40,869 nucleotides of DNA from the NCBI GenBank assembly GCA_938029215.1, contig CALHFG010000028.1, forward strand, positions 1-40,869. Reading direction: 5' to 3'. Below are positions 31,456 to 38,856 of this stretch, in pieces. The position numbers were made by a program, and so were the translations under genes. The notes beneath the pieces were generated by a model that had not been told where the DNA came from, ran no database searches, and was given only the letters and a program-made list of their open reading frames with translations. The stretch is from an uncultured Acidimicrobiales bacterium (GTDB lineage Bacteria > Actinomycetota > Acidimicrobiia > Acidimicrobiales > SZUA-35). How positions within the stretch are numbered: the first letter of the stretch is position 1; every line of letters begins with the position of its first letter.

Positions 31456-33075
31456 TTACTGGGCCTGGGCGTTTCGGATGAGCGTGCGGGCAATCACCTT
31501 CAAGGTCAGGGTTTCGTCGGCACCTTCGAAGATGCTCAGCACTCGGGCGTCTACAAAGTGGCGGCTGACGTCGTACTCCTCGGCATAGCCCATGCCGCCG
31601 TGGATCTGCATGGCTTCGCGCGTGACCCATTCCGACGCCTTGCAGACGAACGCCTTGATCATGCTGGCCTCCATCTTCCCTTCGCCTTTGGCCATCATCC
31701 GCCCCACCTGATAGCTGAACTGGCGTGAGGCTTGAATGATCGCTGCCATGCGCGTGAGCTTGGCCCGCGTCAGCTGATATTCAGCGATCGGCTGACCGAA
31801 CACCACCCGGTTCTCCGCGTACTCCTTCGCTGCCTCGTAGGCGGCTTGCATAACGCCTACGGCTCGGGCGGCGGTCTGAATCCGGCCGTTTTCAAACCCA
31901 GCCATCTGGTAGTAGAAACCGTTGCCGCGTCCCTCATCCATACCGATGAGGTTTTCGGCGGGAACGAACCAGTCGGTGAAGGCCACCTCGTAGCTGTGCA
32001 TCCCTCGGTACCCGATCGTGTCGATCGGGCGCCCTTCCATTTTGCCGCCGCCAATCTGGTCCAGTTCGAAACCGTGGCTGTCGCCCTGTTCCTTTTCAAC
32101 GATCAAGATCGACAGTCCACGATGGCCAAGGGACTTGTCGTCCTCAGTCCGAGCAAGGACCAGCATGAGATCAGCACGGGCTGCAAACGTGCACCAGGTC
32201 TTGACGCCGTTGATCTTGTAGCCCGCTTCGCCGTTGGGGCCGGTTGCTTCTTTGGCGGCAACCTTGATGCCAGCGACGTCGGAGCCGTAGTCGGGTTCGG
32301 TGACCGCGATGCAATTGAGCTTCTCACCCATTGCGAGCATCGGCAGCCACTTGGCCTTCTGTTCGTCGGTACCACCCGCCTCGATCGCTCGAGCCAAAAT
32401 TTCGGGCCGGGTGATAAGCGAGCCGGCCGCGCACAGCGACGCCTTACTCAGCTCTTCGGTGGCGATGATCATGCCGAAGTAGTCACCTTCGCCGCCGGAG
32501 GCAAAGCCGCCGTGTTCTTCGGGAATGCTGAGCCCGAACAGACCCATTTCGGCCAACCCGCTGATCAACTCTTCGGGGATGTCGCTGTTCTCACGATGGA
32601 TGTGTTCGGCTCGGGGGGCCACCTGTTCAGCCGCAAACCGCTTGAACGTATCCTCGACCAACTCGAACTCGCTGTCGAGATGACGGGGGCCATCCAGGTA
32701 GGCCAGCGACGCCAACACCTCCGGGCTTCGCCAGGTGGAGACGAAGTGCCTGCTGGAATCGAGGGCGGAAGGCTCGACTCCCCAGATCGACTCTCGCCCC
32801 CACATCTTTCCGCCGAGATCGGCGACGATGTCGGCTACGAAAACGCAGGTCAGCTGGCCCTCGACGATGCCCTTCGCTCCGTAGTCGACCATTGACCTTG
32901 CGGTCTCGATCGCAGCTGCGGCGTGTCCGACGTCGTAGGCCAACACCTGATCGTCATCCACACTGCCGGAGGCTGCCAGCCGCGAAATGGCCGAGTCCAC
33001 GACGGCGGAGGCCGCGTCGAGCGCCGCGACGGCCTCCTGAAGATCGGGCGTGGGGGCGATGGAGTCAGTAGCCAT
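31456..33075 (-). CDS. mcd: Acyl-CoA dehydrogenase, (2S)-methylsuccinyl-CoA dehydrogenase-like
   Basis: The 539-residue protein is longer than ordinary acyl-CoA dehydrogenases (about 380) because of an N-terminal helical domain of roughly 140 residues (DLQEAVAALDAASAVVDSAI ... VEGQLTCVFVADIVADLGG). The catalytic core has CIAVTEPDYGSDVAGIKVAA, and a C-terminal SIFEGADETLTLKVIARTL carries the catalytic Glu at about residue 517. An extended N-domain plus S-I-F-E-G-A near the end is the architecture of (2S)-methylsuccinyl-CoA dehydrogenase of the ethylmalonyl-CoA pathway, which makes mesaconyl-CoA. The assignment is an inference; other pathway genes (ccr, ecm, mch) are not in view. The start is supported by a minus-strand TACATT 9 nt upstream. 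Confidence 0.78.
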   Translation of the reverse strand: MATDSIAPTPDLQEAVAALDAASAVVDSAISRLAASGSVDDDQVLAYDVGHAAAAIETARSMVDYGAKGIVEGQLTCVFVADIVADLGGKMWGRESIWGVEPSALDSSRHFVSTWRSPEVLASLAYLDGPRHLDSEFELVEDTFKRFAAEQVAPRAEHIHRENSDIPEELISGLAEMGLFGLSIPEEHGGFASGGEGDYFGMIIATEELSKASLCAAGSLITRPEILARAIEAGGTDEQKAKWLPMLAMGEKLNCIAVTEPDYGSDVAGIKVAAKEATGPNGEAGYKINGVKTWCTFAARADLMLVLARTEDDKSLGHRGLSILIVEKEQGDSHGFELDQIGGGKMEGRPIDTIGYRGMHSYEVAFTDWFVPAENLIGMDEGRGNGFYYQMAGFENGRIQTAARAVGVMQAAYEAAKEYAENRVVFGQPIAEYQLTRAKLTRMAAIIQASRQFSYQVGRMMAKGEGKMEASMIKAFVCKASEWVTREAMQIHGGMGYAEEYDVSRHFVDARVLSIFEGADETLTLKVIARTLIRNAQAQ

Positions 33076-33084
33076 AGACGTTCA

Positions 33085-33090
33085 AATGTA
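33085..33090 (-). promoter_or_regulatory. -10 element of the mcd-like gene
   Basis: On the minus strand TACATT ends 9 nt before ATG 33075. It overlaps the mutY -10 element by two bases. Confidence 0.45.
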
Positions 33091-33094
33091 GATT
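33089..33094 (+). promoter_or_regulatory. -10 element of mutY
   Basis: TAGATT ends 8 nt before GTG 33103, supporting that start and a leaderless transcript. Confidence 0.45.
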
Positions 33095-33102
33095 GTTTAC
33101 CC

Positions 33103-34005
33103 GTGGGTAGCCAAGATGTAGATCCAGATGCGTTAGAGGATCTAACGGAGGATTTGGCAGCGGACCTAACGCAGTGGTTTGCCTCGGCTGGGCGTGACCT
33201 CCCGTGGCGCAGAATTCGTGATCCGTGGACGATCCTCATCAGCGAGTTAATGCTCCAGCAGACCCAGGTGTCTCGGGTCACCGAGCGGCTCGGGCCGTTT
33301 GTGCAGCAGTTTCCCAGTCCCACCATCATGGCGGCCGGGCCGGCCGCAGCTGTTATCGCCGCATGGTCCGGACTGGGGTACAACCGGCGGGCACTCAATC
33401 TTCATCGCTCGGCTCTACAAATGGTGCAGCACCACGACGGCAAGGTGCCGCGCGAACTGGATTCGCTGCTGGCATTGCCTGGAATTGGTCCCTACACCGC
33501 CCGAGCGGTTCGGGTGTTCGCATTCGAAGAGCGGGATGCAGTTGTCGACACCAATATTGGACGGGTGCTCGCCCGATGGGGAAACCAGACCTTGAGACCT
33601 GCAGAGGCGCAGCGGTTGGCGGACAGCTATGTGCCCACCGAAGGCGTGTGGCTTTGGAACCAGGCGATCATGGAGCTGGGAGCTTTGGTTTGCGGGAAGA
33701 ACCCACGCTGTTCCGACTGCCCCGTTTCTCGGACCTGTCGGTGGCACGCTGCCGGGAGACCCGAACCTGATCCGGCGCACGGCTCGGCGGCGGTATCCCA
33801 AAAACAGAGCCGGTTTGAGGGGTCTGATCGTCAGGGCAGAGCAAGCTTGGTTCGGCGACTGAGCCAAGGTCCCCTGGGGTTTGCGGACATCCCCGAGGCG
33901 ATGGGGTGGCCACATGATCCCGAGCGGGCCGAACGGGTGCTCGCCGGACTCGTGAAGGAAGGCATGGTGGTCGAAAGCCGAGGTCGCTATGGGCTGCCGA
34001 CCTGA
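33103..34005 (+). CDS. mutY: A/G-specific adenine glycosylase MutY
   Basis: MutY removes adenine mispaired with 8-oxoguanine. The protein, 300 residues from GTG 33103, has the catalytic Glu in ISELMLQQTQV (E48), the helix-hairpin-helix LLALPGIGPYTARAV, and the catalytic Asp in VVDTNIGRV (D149). The iron-sulfur cluster cysteines are C197, C203, C206 and C212, that is C-x5-C-x2-C-x5-C. The usual MutY spacing is C-x6-C-x2-C-x5-C, so the first loop is one residue short. It lacks the longer NUDIX-like C-terminal domain of E. coli MutY and ends in a winged-helix-like stretch, as actinobacterial forms do. The frame extends upstream into the divergent gene, but GTG 33103 is chosen because a -10 lies 8 nt before. 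Confidence 0.93.
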   Translation: MGSQDVDPDALEDLTEDLAADLTQWFASAGRDLPWRRIRDPWTILISELMLQQTQVSRVTERLGPFVQQFPSPTIMAAGPAAAVIAAWSGLGYNRRALNLHRSALQMVQHHDGKVPRELDSLLALPGIGPYTARAVRVFAFEERDAVVDTNIGRVLARWGNQTLRPAEAQRLADSYVPTEGVWLWNQAIMELGALVCGKNPRCSDCPVSRTCRWHAAGRPEPDPAHGSAAVSQKQSRFEGSDRQGRASLVRRLSQGPLGFADIPEAMGWPHDPERAERVLAGLVKEGMVVESRGRYGLPT

Positions 34006-34081
34006 CCGAAGCCTCGATGCGACCAACATCGCGGCGGGAGGCTGCGCGGGGCGACCCGCCTTGTTCAGGCACACTGGACCG

Positions 34082-34816
34082 GTGAGTGTTCGTGACAACC
34101 TTCGACTTCTCGGTTTCTTCGTGGCGGCCGTGGTGGTCTTGGCGGCCTGCACCGGAAGCGAGGAAAGCGCCGCCCCAGCTGGGCCAAAACTGGACCCCGA
34201 ACCTCGCGGACTTCAAACCATCAGCGCGGCTGCGATGGGCGAGGTTCAAAGCGTTCGGTTTAGCTTGAGCCGGACTGGTGCACCGGTGTTTATCGACGCA
34301 GCTGAAGCGATCAGTCTCGAAAGCCTCGAAGGCGTGTTCTCCTCGCCCGCATCGGCGGAGGCCGAACTGAAGGTTTTGGTCAATCAGAGTCTGGGGACCA
34401 AGATTGGAGCGGTTGCAATCGACGAGGAGATCTGGCTTTCGAACCCGGTTACCGGCAAGTTCGAAACGCTTCCACCAGGCTTCGATATCGACCCCAGCAG
34501 TTTCTTTGACCCAAAGGGAGCATGGCAGCCATTGCTCGAAAAACTCACCGACGTTTCGTTCATAGCCGAGGAAGATCGCGATGGTGAGGCGTATCACATC
34601 ACCGGAACCGCACCGGAGGAGCAGATTCGATCGATCACTGCTGGCCTCGTCCGTGGCGAGGACGTGGTGGTCGACCTTTGGCTTGATCCGTCCAGTGGTT
34701 TGGTGAAGGCAATCGAATTCGAGACGTCACTGGCGGGCGAGCCGACCCAGTGGGAGCTCACGCTCAGCGACTATGGCGAGTCCTTCGAGATCCGAGATCC
34801 GACCCTTGGGCAGTAA
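34082..34816 (+). CDS. LppX/LprAFG-family lipoprotein (LprG-like)
   Basis: The 244-residue protein begins with GTG and a lipoprotein signal, LRLLGFFVAAVVVLAACTGS (lipobox L-A-A-C). The mature domain has the LppX_LprAFG plan: MGEVQSVRFSLSRTGAPVFI, a long beta-sheet with EAELKVLVN and EIWLSNPVTGKFETLP, then VDLWLDPSSGLVKAIEFE. Family members carry acylated lipids in a hydrophobic pocket. The gene overlaps a DHA2-type MFS transporter by up to 44 nt. In mycobacteria lprG is followed by the MFS transporter Rv1410c (P55) and the pair exports triacylglycerol-type lipids, so an analogous job is likely here. The N-terminal start at 33989 in the same frame is rejected because it precedes the signal peptide by 31 residues. 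Confidence 0.85.
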   Translation: MSVRDNLRLLGFFVAAVVVLAACTGSEESAAPAGPKLDPEPRGLQTISAAAMGEVQSVRFSLSRTGAPVFIDAAEAISLESLEGVFSSPASAEAELKVLVNQSLGTKIGAVAIDEEIWLSNPVTGKFETLPPGFDIDPSSFFDPKGAWQPLLEKLTDVSFIAEEDRDGEAYHITGTAPEEQIRSITAGLVRGEDVVVDLWLDPSSGLVKAIEFETSLAGEPTQWELTLSDYGESFEIRDPTLGQ

Positions 34817-37025
34817 CTCCCCAGCGTTGGCGGACCGGAACCGCACTGCTTCACCTGCTGCGGTGCTGGCGGCTGTCGGTTTCGCCATGTTCGTAGCAGC
34901 TGATGACCTCACGGTCGTCACCACCATGCTGCGACCCATGATCAACGATGTTGGTCTGACGTTGCCCGATGGGCTCGACGATGCCGCATGGATCGTGAAC
35001 GTGTACTTGATCGCCTTCGTGGCGGTTATGCCTCTCGCCGGGAAGCTCAGCGATGTCGTCGGTCGGCGACGTCTGTTCATGATCGCCTACGCAGTGTTTC
35101 TCGTTGGAACCATCGTGGTGCCGTTGTCGAACTCGCTCACGCCTTTGCTGATAGGACGTGTTCTCACCGCGCTTGGGGGTGGAGCGATGGTGCCGGTGGC
35201 ACTGGCGGTCGTCGGGGAGGTGTTCGACGAGGATCGTCGCTCTCGTGCACTTGGAACCCTTGGCGCGATCGAGACCCTCGGTTGGGTTTGGGGTCCTCTG
35301 TATGGGGCGATGTTGGTTCGCTATCTCGACTGGCGCTGGCAGTTCTGGCTCAACGTTCCGCTGGCGCTTATCGGGATGGTGTTGGTCTGGCGGGCACTGG
35401 CTGGTGAAGCCGATCGCCCGCAGCGGCAGGGTCAAGTCGATTGGCTTGGCGCCGTTCTTCTCGCTGCAGCACTGATCGTCTTGGACCTTGGCCTGTTGGG
35501 CGATGCAGAGGTCCAGAGCGTTTCAGGACTGTCCGAACTTCGAGGAGGTAACGGGTTTAGGTTCGTTTGGCTGTTACCTCCAGCGTTTCTGCTGATCGGC
35601 CTGTTTGTAGCGCAGCAGCGCCGATCTGCAGATCCTTTGATCGATCCCATGTTCTATCGCGGACGGTCACTGCGGTCGGCACTGGCGGTGAACTTCGTGG
35701 TTGGTGCAGCCCTTGTTATTGCGATGGTCGACGTGCCCCTGTTTGTTAACTCGATTGAAATCGACCTCGAAACGGCCGCCGTCGTTGCCGGCTGGCTTCT
35801 GGCCGCACTCACAGCGTCGATGGCGCTTGCCTCCTATCTCGGTGGCCGCACAACCGAAGTGTTTGGACAGCGGCTTCCGACGTTGGTGGGGCTGGCGGCG
35901 GCTGGACTGGCGTTACTCGTTATGGGGCTTACCTGGGAGCCTGACATCAATCGATGGTGGGCTGCAGCACAGCTTGGGGTCCTGGGTGCCGGATTGGGTC
36001 TGGTGTTTGCACCCACAACCTCTGCTGTAGTCGACGCCTCACCCCCTGAGCAGAGGGGTGCCGCTGCAGCCATCGTGATGGTGGTTCGCCTCATCGGGCT
36101 CAGCGTCGGGCTGGCGGCTCTCACCGCGTGGGGGCTCGCCCGATTTAACTCGGCTCGAGCCGAACTGGAACTCCCAGGCATTACCGACCCGGGATTTCAG
36201 GAGGCGGTGCTGGAAGCGACCGGGCAACTTACCGCCGACGCCATTTCCGAGACCTTCCTCGCCGCCTCTGGCTTCACGGTGCTCGGACTGCTTGCCGCGT
36301 TGGGCATGCGTCAACTATCGGATCGACCACGAGGAGAATCCGCAATGGACAAGAATCAGACAAACCTGCTCGCGGGTGCGCTCGTGGTCGTTGGCGTGGG
36401 CCTGGTGGCGGCGCTGGCGTGGACCGCGTCTGTTGCATCCACGGTTGGCGACACCAAGGAGCAGCTGGCTGCAGTTGAGCTCGAGCTCGAAACAACCAAG
36501 GCCGATTTGGTAAGGGTCGAGGAGGGTGCAGCGGGTTCTGCGATCGTGGCGGCACAGGTCCTGGAAATCTCGCGTCAACTTACCGAACTTCAACCGACGA
36601 TTGAGGGTGGGCTCGACGAAGCGATCGCCGAGCTTGAGAACTTCGGTTCCTCCACCATCGAATTCGACGTGCCGATCGACGAAACGATCGAGATCAACAC
36701 CGAGATCACGATCGATCGTGACTTTTCGTTCCCGATCGATGAGTCGGTGCGCATCCAACAGACCGTCGACACCACGATTCAGATCGACACCCCACTAGGC
36801 CAGGTGCCAGTAGATGTGAGCGTGCCGGTAGACGTGGACGTGCCGATTCAGCTCGACGTGGACGTCCCGATTAATGAGACGGTTCCGGTGAATGCCGAGG
36901 TGCCGGTCAAGTTGGATGTTCCAATCGAAGTTGATCTCACCGGTACGGAGCTGGAGACCTTGGTGCAGCGCCTCGCGGAGAGTCTTCGGACCGTGCAGGA
37001 CTTGCTGGGGGAGTTGAGCTTGTAA
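34773..37025 (+). CDS. DHA2-type MFS transporter fused to a coiled-coil/beta-repeat tail
   Basis: Residues 1 to about 520 form a 14-helix major facilitator of the drug:H+ antiporter-2 type, with AADDLTVVTTMLRPM in helix 1, motif A GKLSDVVGRRRLF, and motif C-like GAIETLGWVWGPLYGAM. The transporter would normally end near LGMRQLSDRP. Here the frame continues for about 227 residues: a further membrane helix (LLAGALVVVGVGLVAALAW), a coiled coil (DTKEQLAAVELELETTKADL), then repeated beta strands of the form VPI-D/N-E-T-V/I and VPVDV, ending in a helix (LETLVQRLAESLRTVQDLL). With 14 helices the C-terminus is cytoplasmic, so the extra helix would place the tail outside. The start is uncertain (ATG 34773, or TTG 34806 or 34827); the ATG overlaps the lipoprotein gene by 44 nt. 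Confidence 0.82.
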   Translation: MASPSRSEIRPLGSNSPALADRNRTASPAAVLAAVGFAMFVAADDLTVVTTMLRPMINDVGLTLPDGLDDAAWIVNVYLIAFVAVMPLAGKLSDVVGRRRLFMIAYAVFLVGTIVVPLSNSLTPLLIGRVLTALGGGAMVPVALAVVGEVFDEDRRSRALGTLGAIETLGWVWGPLYGAMLVRYLDWRWQFWLNVPLALIGMVLVWRALAGEADRPQRQGQVDWLGAVLLAAALIVLDLGLLGDAEVQSVSGLSELRGGNGFRFVWLLPPAFLLIGLFVAQQRRSADPLIDPMFYRGRSLRSALAVNFVVGAALVIAMVDVPLFVNSIEIDLETAAVVAGWLLAALTASMALASYLGGRTTEVFGQRLPTLVGLAAAGLALLVMGLTWEPDINRWWAAAQLGVLGAGLGLVFAPTTSAVVDASPPEQRGAAAAIVMVVRLIGLSVGLAALTAWGLARFNSARAELELPGITDPGFQEAVLEATGQLTADAISETFLAASGFTVLGLLAALGMRQLSDRPRGESAMDKNQTNLLAGALVVVGVGLVAALAWTASVASTVGDTKEQLAAVELELETTKADLVRVEEGAAGSAIVAAQVLEISRQLTELQPTIEGGLDEAIAELENFGSSTIEFDVPIDETIEINTEITIDRDFSFPIDESVRIQQTVDTTIQIDTPLGQVPVDVSVPVDVDVPIQLDVDVPINETVPVNAEVPVKLDVPIEVDLTGTELETLVQRLAESLRTVQDLLGELSL
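36345..37025 (+). CDS. Possible separate tail protein from an internal in-frame start
   Basis: ATG 36345 (MDKNQTNLLAGALVVVG) lies exactly at the transporter-tail junction and is preceded by GAGGAG (36331-36336) at 8-nt spacing, one of the best ribosome sites in the window. It would yield a 226-residue single-helix membrane protein: anchor helix, coiled coil, then repeated VPI/VPVD beta strands. No stop codon separates it from the transporter frame, so either the tail is made alone as well as fused, or a stop has been lost from two formerly separate genes. Confidence 0.45.
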   Translation: MDKNQTNLLAGALVVVGVGLVAALAWTASVASTVGDTKEQLAAVELELETTKADLVRVEEGAAGSAIVAAQVLEISRQLTELQPTIEGGLDEAIAELENFGSSTIEFDVPIDETIEINTEITIDRDFSFPIDESVRIQQTVDTTIQIDTPLGQVPVDVSVPVDVDVPIQLDVDVPINETVPVNAEVPVKLDVPIEVDLTGTELETLVQRLAESLRTVQDLLGELSL

Positions 37026-37062
37026 CGCCGGCACCGTCTCACTGTGCCGCCGAAATCGGTCC

Positions 37063-37068
37063 TACGCT
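37063..37068 (+). promoter_or_regulatory. -10 element of the HEPN-CBS gene
   Basis: TACGCT ends 6 nt before ATG 37075 and only 3 nt before GTG 37072, favouring the ATG. Confidence 0.4.
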
Positions 37069-37074
37069 GGAGTG

Positions 37075-37776
37075 ATGGGCCGAGCCGACGAATTTCTTGA
37101 TGCCTACGCCGAACTGGAACGGCACTTTCGCCGGCGTCTTGAAGCGGAGAACATCAAATCGTTCAGCGTCATGATCAAGGAACTCAGCAAACGTGATCGC
37201 GTGGTCGCTCGGTTCCGCGACGAACTCTTTCAATGGCACGATCTGCGAAATGCCATCGTCCATGAGCGCCCCGGCGGTGGGACGGTGATCGCCGAGCCTG
37301 TACCGGCCGGTTTGGCCGCCTTCCTAAAGCTCACCGAACTGCTCACGGCACCGCCCAAACTCACTACCCGATTCCAACGAGAAGTTGCCAGGGTGGCCCC
37401 TGGCGACAGCATCGCAGAAGCCACCAAAATCATGCGCTCTAGTGGATTCTCTCAGCTGCCGGTCTACGACGATGATGGTCTGCACGGTCTTCTTACCTCA
37501 ACAGCCGTAACTCGATGGTTGGCTGGCGCATTTGATGGCGGCGTCAGCGGCGACACCCCTGTCTCTAGAGTTCTCGACGAGGCAGAGGATCACGCCGACT
37601 GGCGACTTCTCGGCAGAGACGCATCATTCACCGATGCTGTTGGCCTGTTCGACGAGGCGCACGACAACGGTCGCGAACTGGCAGCCATCGTGCTGACCCA
37701 CGATGGCAAGAGGCATCAGAAACCCATCGGGATCTTGACCGTTAGCGACCTGCCGGCCCTCATCGATATCTACTAG
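37075..37776 (+). CDS. HEPN-like domain fused to a CBS pair
   Basis: The 233-residue protein has an N-terminal helical domain (DEFLDAYAELERHFRRRLEA ... ELSKRDRVVARFRDELFQWH) ending with the R-x4-H motif of HEPN proteins (R58-N-A-I-V-H63). A CBS domain pair follows: TRFQREVARVAPGDSIAEAT, FSQLPVYDDDGLHGLLTST, then DASFTDAVGLFDEAHDNG and PIGILTVSDLPALIDIY. CBS pairs usually bind adenosine nucleotides and HEPN domains with R-x4-6-H are often RNases, so a nucleotide-gated RNase is a hypothesis. It is probably cytoplasmic. The gene lies 49 nt after the transporter stop and is followed by a hairpin. ATG 37075 is used because of the -10 spacing; GTG 37072 is the alternative. Confidence 0.7.
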   Translation: MGRADEFLDAYAELERHFRRRLEAENIKSFSVMIKELSKRDRVVARFRDELFQWHDLRNAIVHERPGGGTVIAEPVPAGLAAFLKLTELLTAPPKLTTRFQREVARVAPGDSIAEATKIMRSSGFSQLPVYDDDGLHGLLTSTAVTRWLAGAFDGGVSGDTPVSRVLDEAEDHADWRLLGRDASFTDAVGLFDEAHDNGRELAAIVLTHDGKRHQKPIGILTVSDLPALIDIY

Positions 37777-37783
37777 CCGGAGC

Positions 37784-37802
37784 AGGCCGGTGTGCCCGGC
37801 CT
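37784..37802. terminator. Bidirectional terminator hairpin
   Basis: AGGCCGG and CCGGCCT pair around TGTGC between the convergent HEPN-CBS and ABC adaptor genes; the right arm touches the stop codon of the adaptor gene. Confidence 0.5.
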
Positions 37803-38856
37803 ACGGCTCGATGACGACGGTTCCAACGTCGGGGCCAGAAAGCAATTCGACGCTCGATCCCGACTGGAGGCCAACCTCGACCACCACGAATTGAGTGTCG
37901 AGATCTGACGTCCCGACCACCTCGACCACGGTCTCGCCGTTGTCGAGCCTTCTGATGGCGCCGGCCGACACCACGGTGGCATCGGTGGCGAGGTCGACCG
38001 TCCAGTTCAGGTCTACCGGGGTCGATCTGGCGCTGACCGACGGTGCGTCGATTGGCGATGCCTCAATCATCCACAGTCCGTCGCCCGCATTCGACCGATT
38101 ACGAACCTCAGCAGCAAATTCAGAGCTGTCGGGCAGTCGGACCTCCAGCACCGAACCGTTGGCAACCGACTCTAAATCGCCTACTTCCACGTCGAATAGC
38201 ACAACCAAATCGTTGCTTTCCAAAGCGAGCAGCTCGGTGCCGTTTGCTGGATCTCCGGTCGAAGCCAACACTTCTCCTACATGCAGGCCACCCGGTACGA
38301 AGGCAACGGTTCCATAGTCGATCGTGCCCGTGACCGTGGTGCCCAGATCTGTCTGCCAGAGCTCAACGAGCGAGGCGGTGTAGCTCGTATAGGTCCCGTC
38401 GACTGACAGAAGGTTCGAGGAGTCATAGCCCAGGTCGACCAGTGCCTGTTCGAGTTGTTCCACGTCGGCGCCCACTGAATCAACGGTCATGGTTCGATAC
38501 GCGGGAACCGTGCCGAGCACCGCGACGGTCGGGACGTTGTCGACCCGGTACAGGACCGAACCTGTCTCGACCGCACTCGACGGCTCGGCGATCTCGGTGA
38601 TAGTTCCGGCTCCGGGGTGCAGGATCGTCCATTCCTGTTCAGCAGTTAGGGTCCCGGAAGCCGAGAACGACTCGGTGAGACTGGCGACCCGGACTTCACC
38701 GGTGTCACGCTGAGTTCCTACTTCCGTCGGGCTGGACTCGAAAATGGATAGGGGATAAAAGACCAGCCAGATCACGATTGCCGCGACCGCGCTAGCCACG
38801 AGAAAGGGCACGCGGAGCCGGCTGAGGCGCCGGGGTGGTTCATCGAAGCTGTGCAT
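37801..38856 (-). CDS. ABC exporter periplasmic adaptor (HlyD/MacA-like) with peptidoglycan-binding segment
   Basis: The 351-residue protein begins MHSFDEPPRRLSRL and has an N-terminal membrane helix (VPFLVASAVAAIVIWLVFY). A membrane-fusion-protein fold follows, with TEVGTQRDTGEVRVASLT and a lipoyl-like GTLTAEQEWTILHPGAGTI. An inserted peptidoglycan-binding-like segment (LEQALVDLGYDSSNLLSVDG, TASLVELWQTDLG) is common in actinobacterial adaptors. The C-terminal beta-barrel ends LLSGPDVGTVVIEP. The ATG shares one base with the permease stop (TGATG), so this is the last gene of a tightly coupled operon. An in-frame extension to 39015 is rejected because the extra residues are not protein-like. 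Confidence 0.85.
   Translation of the reverse strand: MHSFDEPPRRLSRLRVPFLVASAVAAIVIWLVFYPLSIFESSPTEVGTQRDTGEVRVASLTESFSASGTLTAEQEWTILHPGAGTITEIAEPSSAVETGSVLYRVDNVPTVAVLGTVPAYRTMTVDSVGADVEQLEQALVDLGYDSSNLLSVDGTYTSYTASLVELWQTDLGTTVTGTIDYGTVAFVPGGLHVGEVLASTGDPANGTELLALESNDLVVLFDVEVGDLESVANGSVLEVRLPDSSEFAAEVRNRSNAGDGLWMIEASPIDAPSVSARSTPVDLNWTVDLATDATVVSAGAIRRLDNGETVVEVVGTSDLDTQFVVVEVGLQSGSSVELLSGPDVGTVVIEP

Noticed and set aside
31732-32895. 387-codon plus-strand open frame antisense to the mcd-like gene
   Set aside because: It shows no domain or start signal; the opposite strand encodes a clear dehydrogenase.
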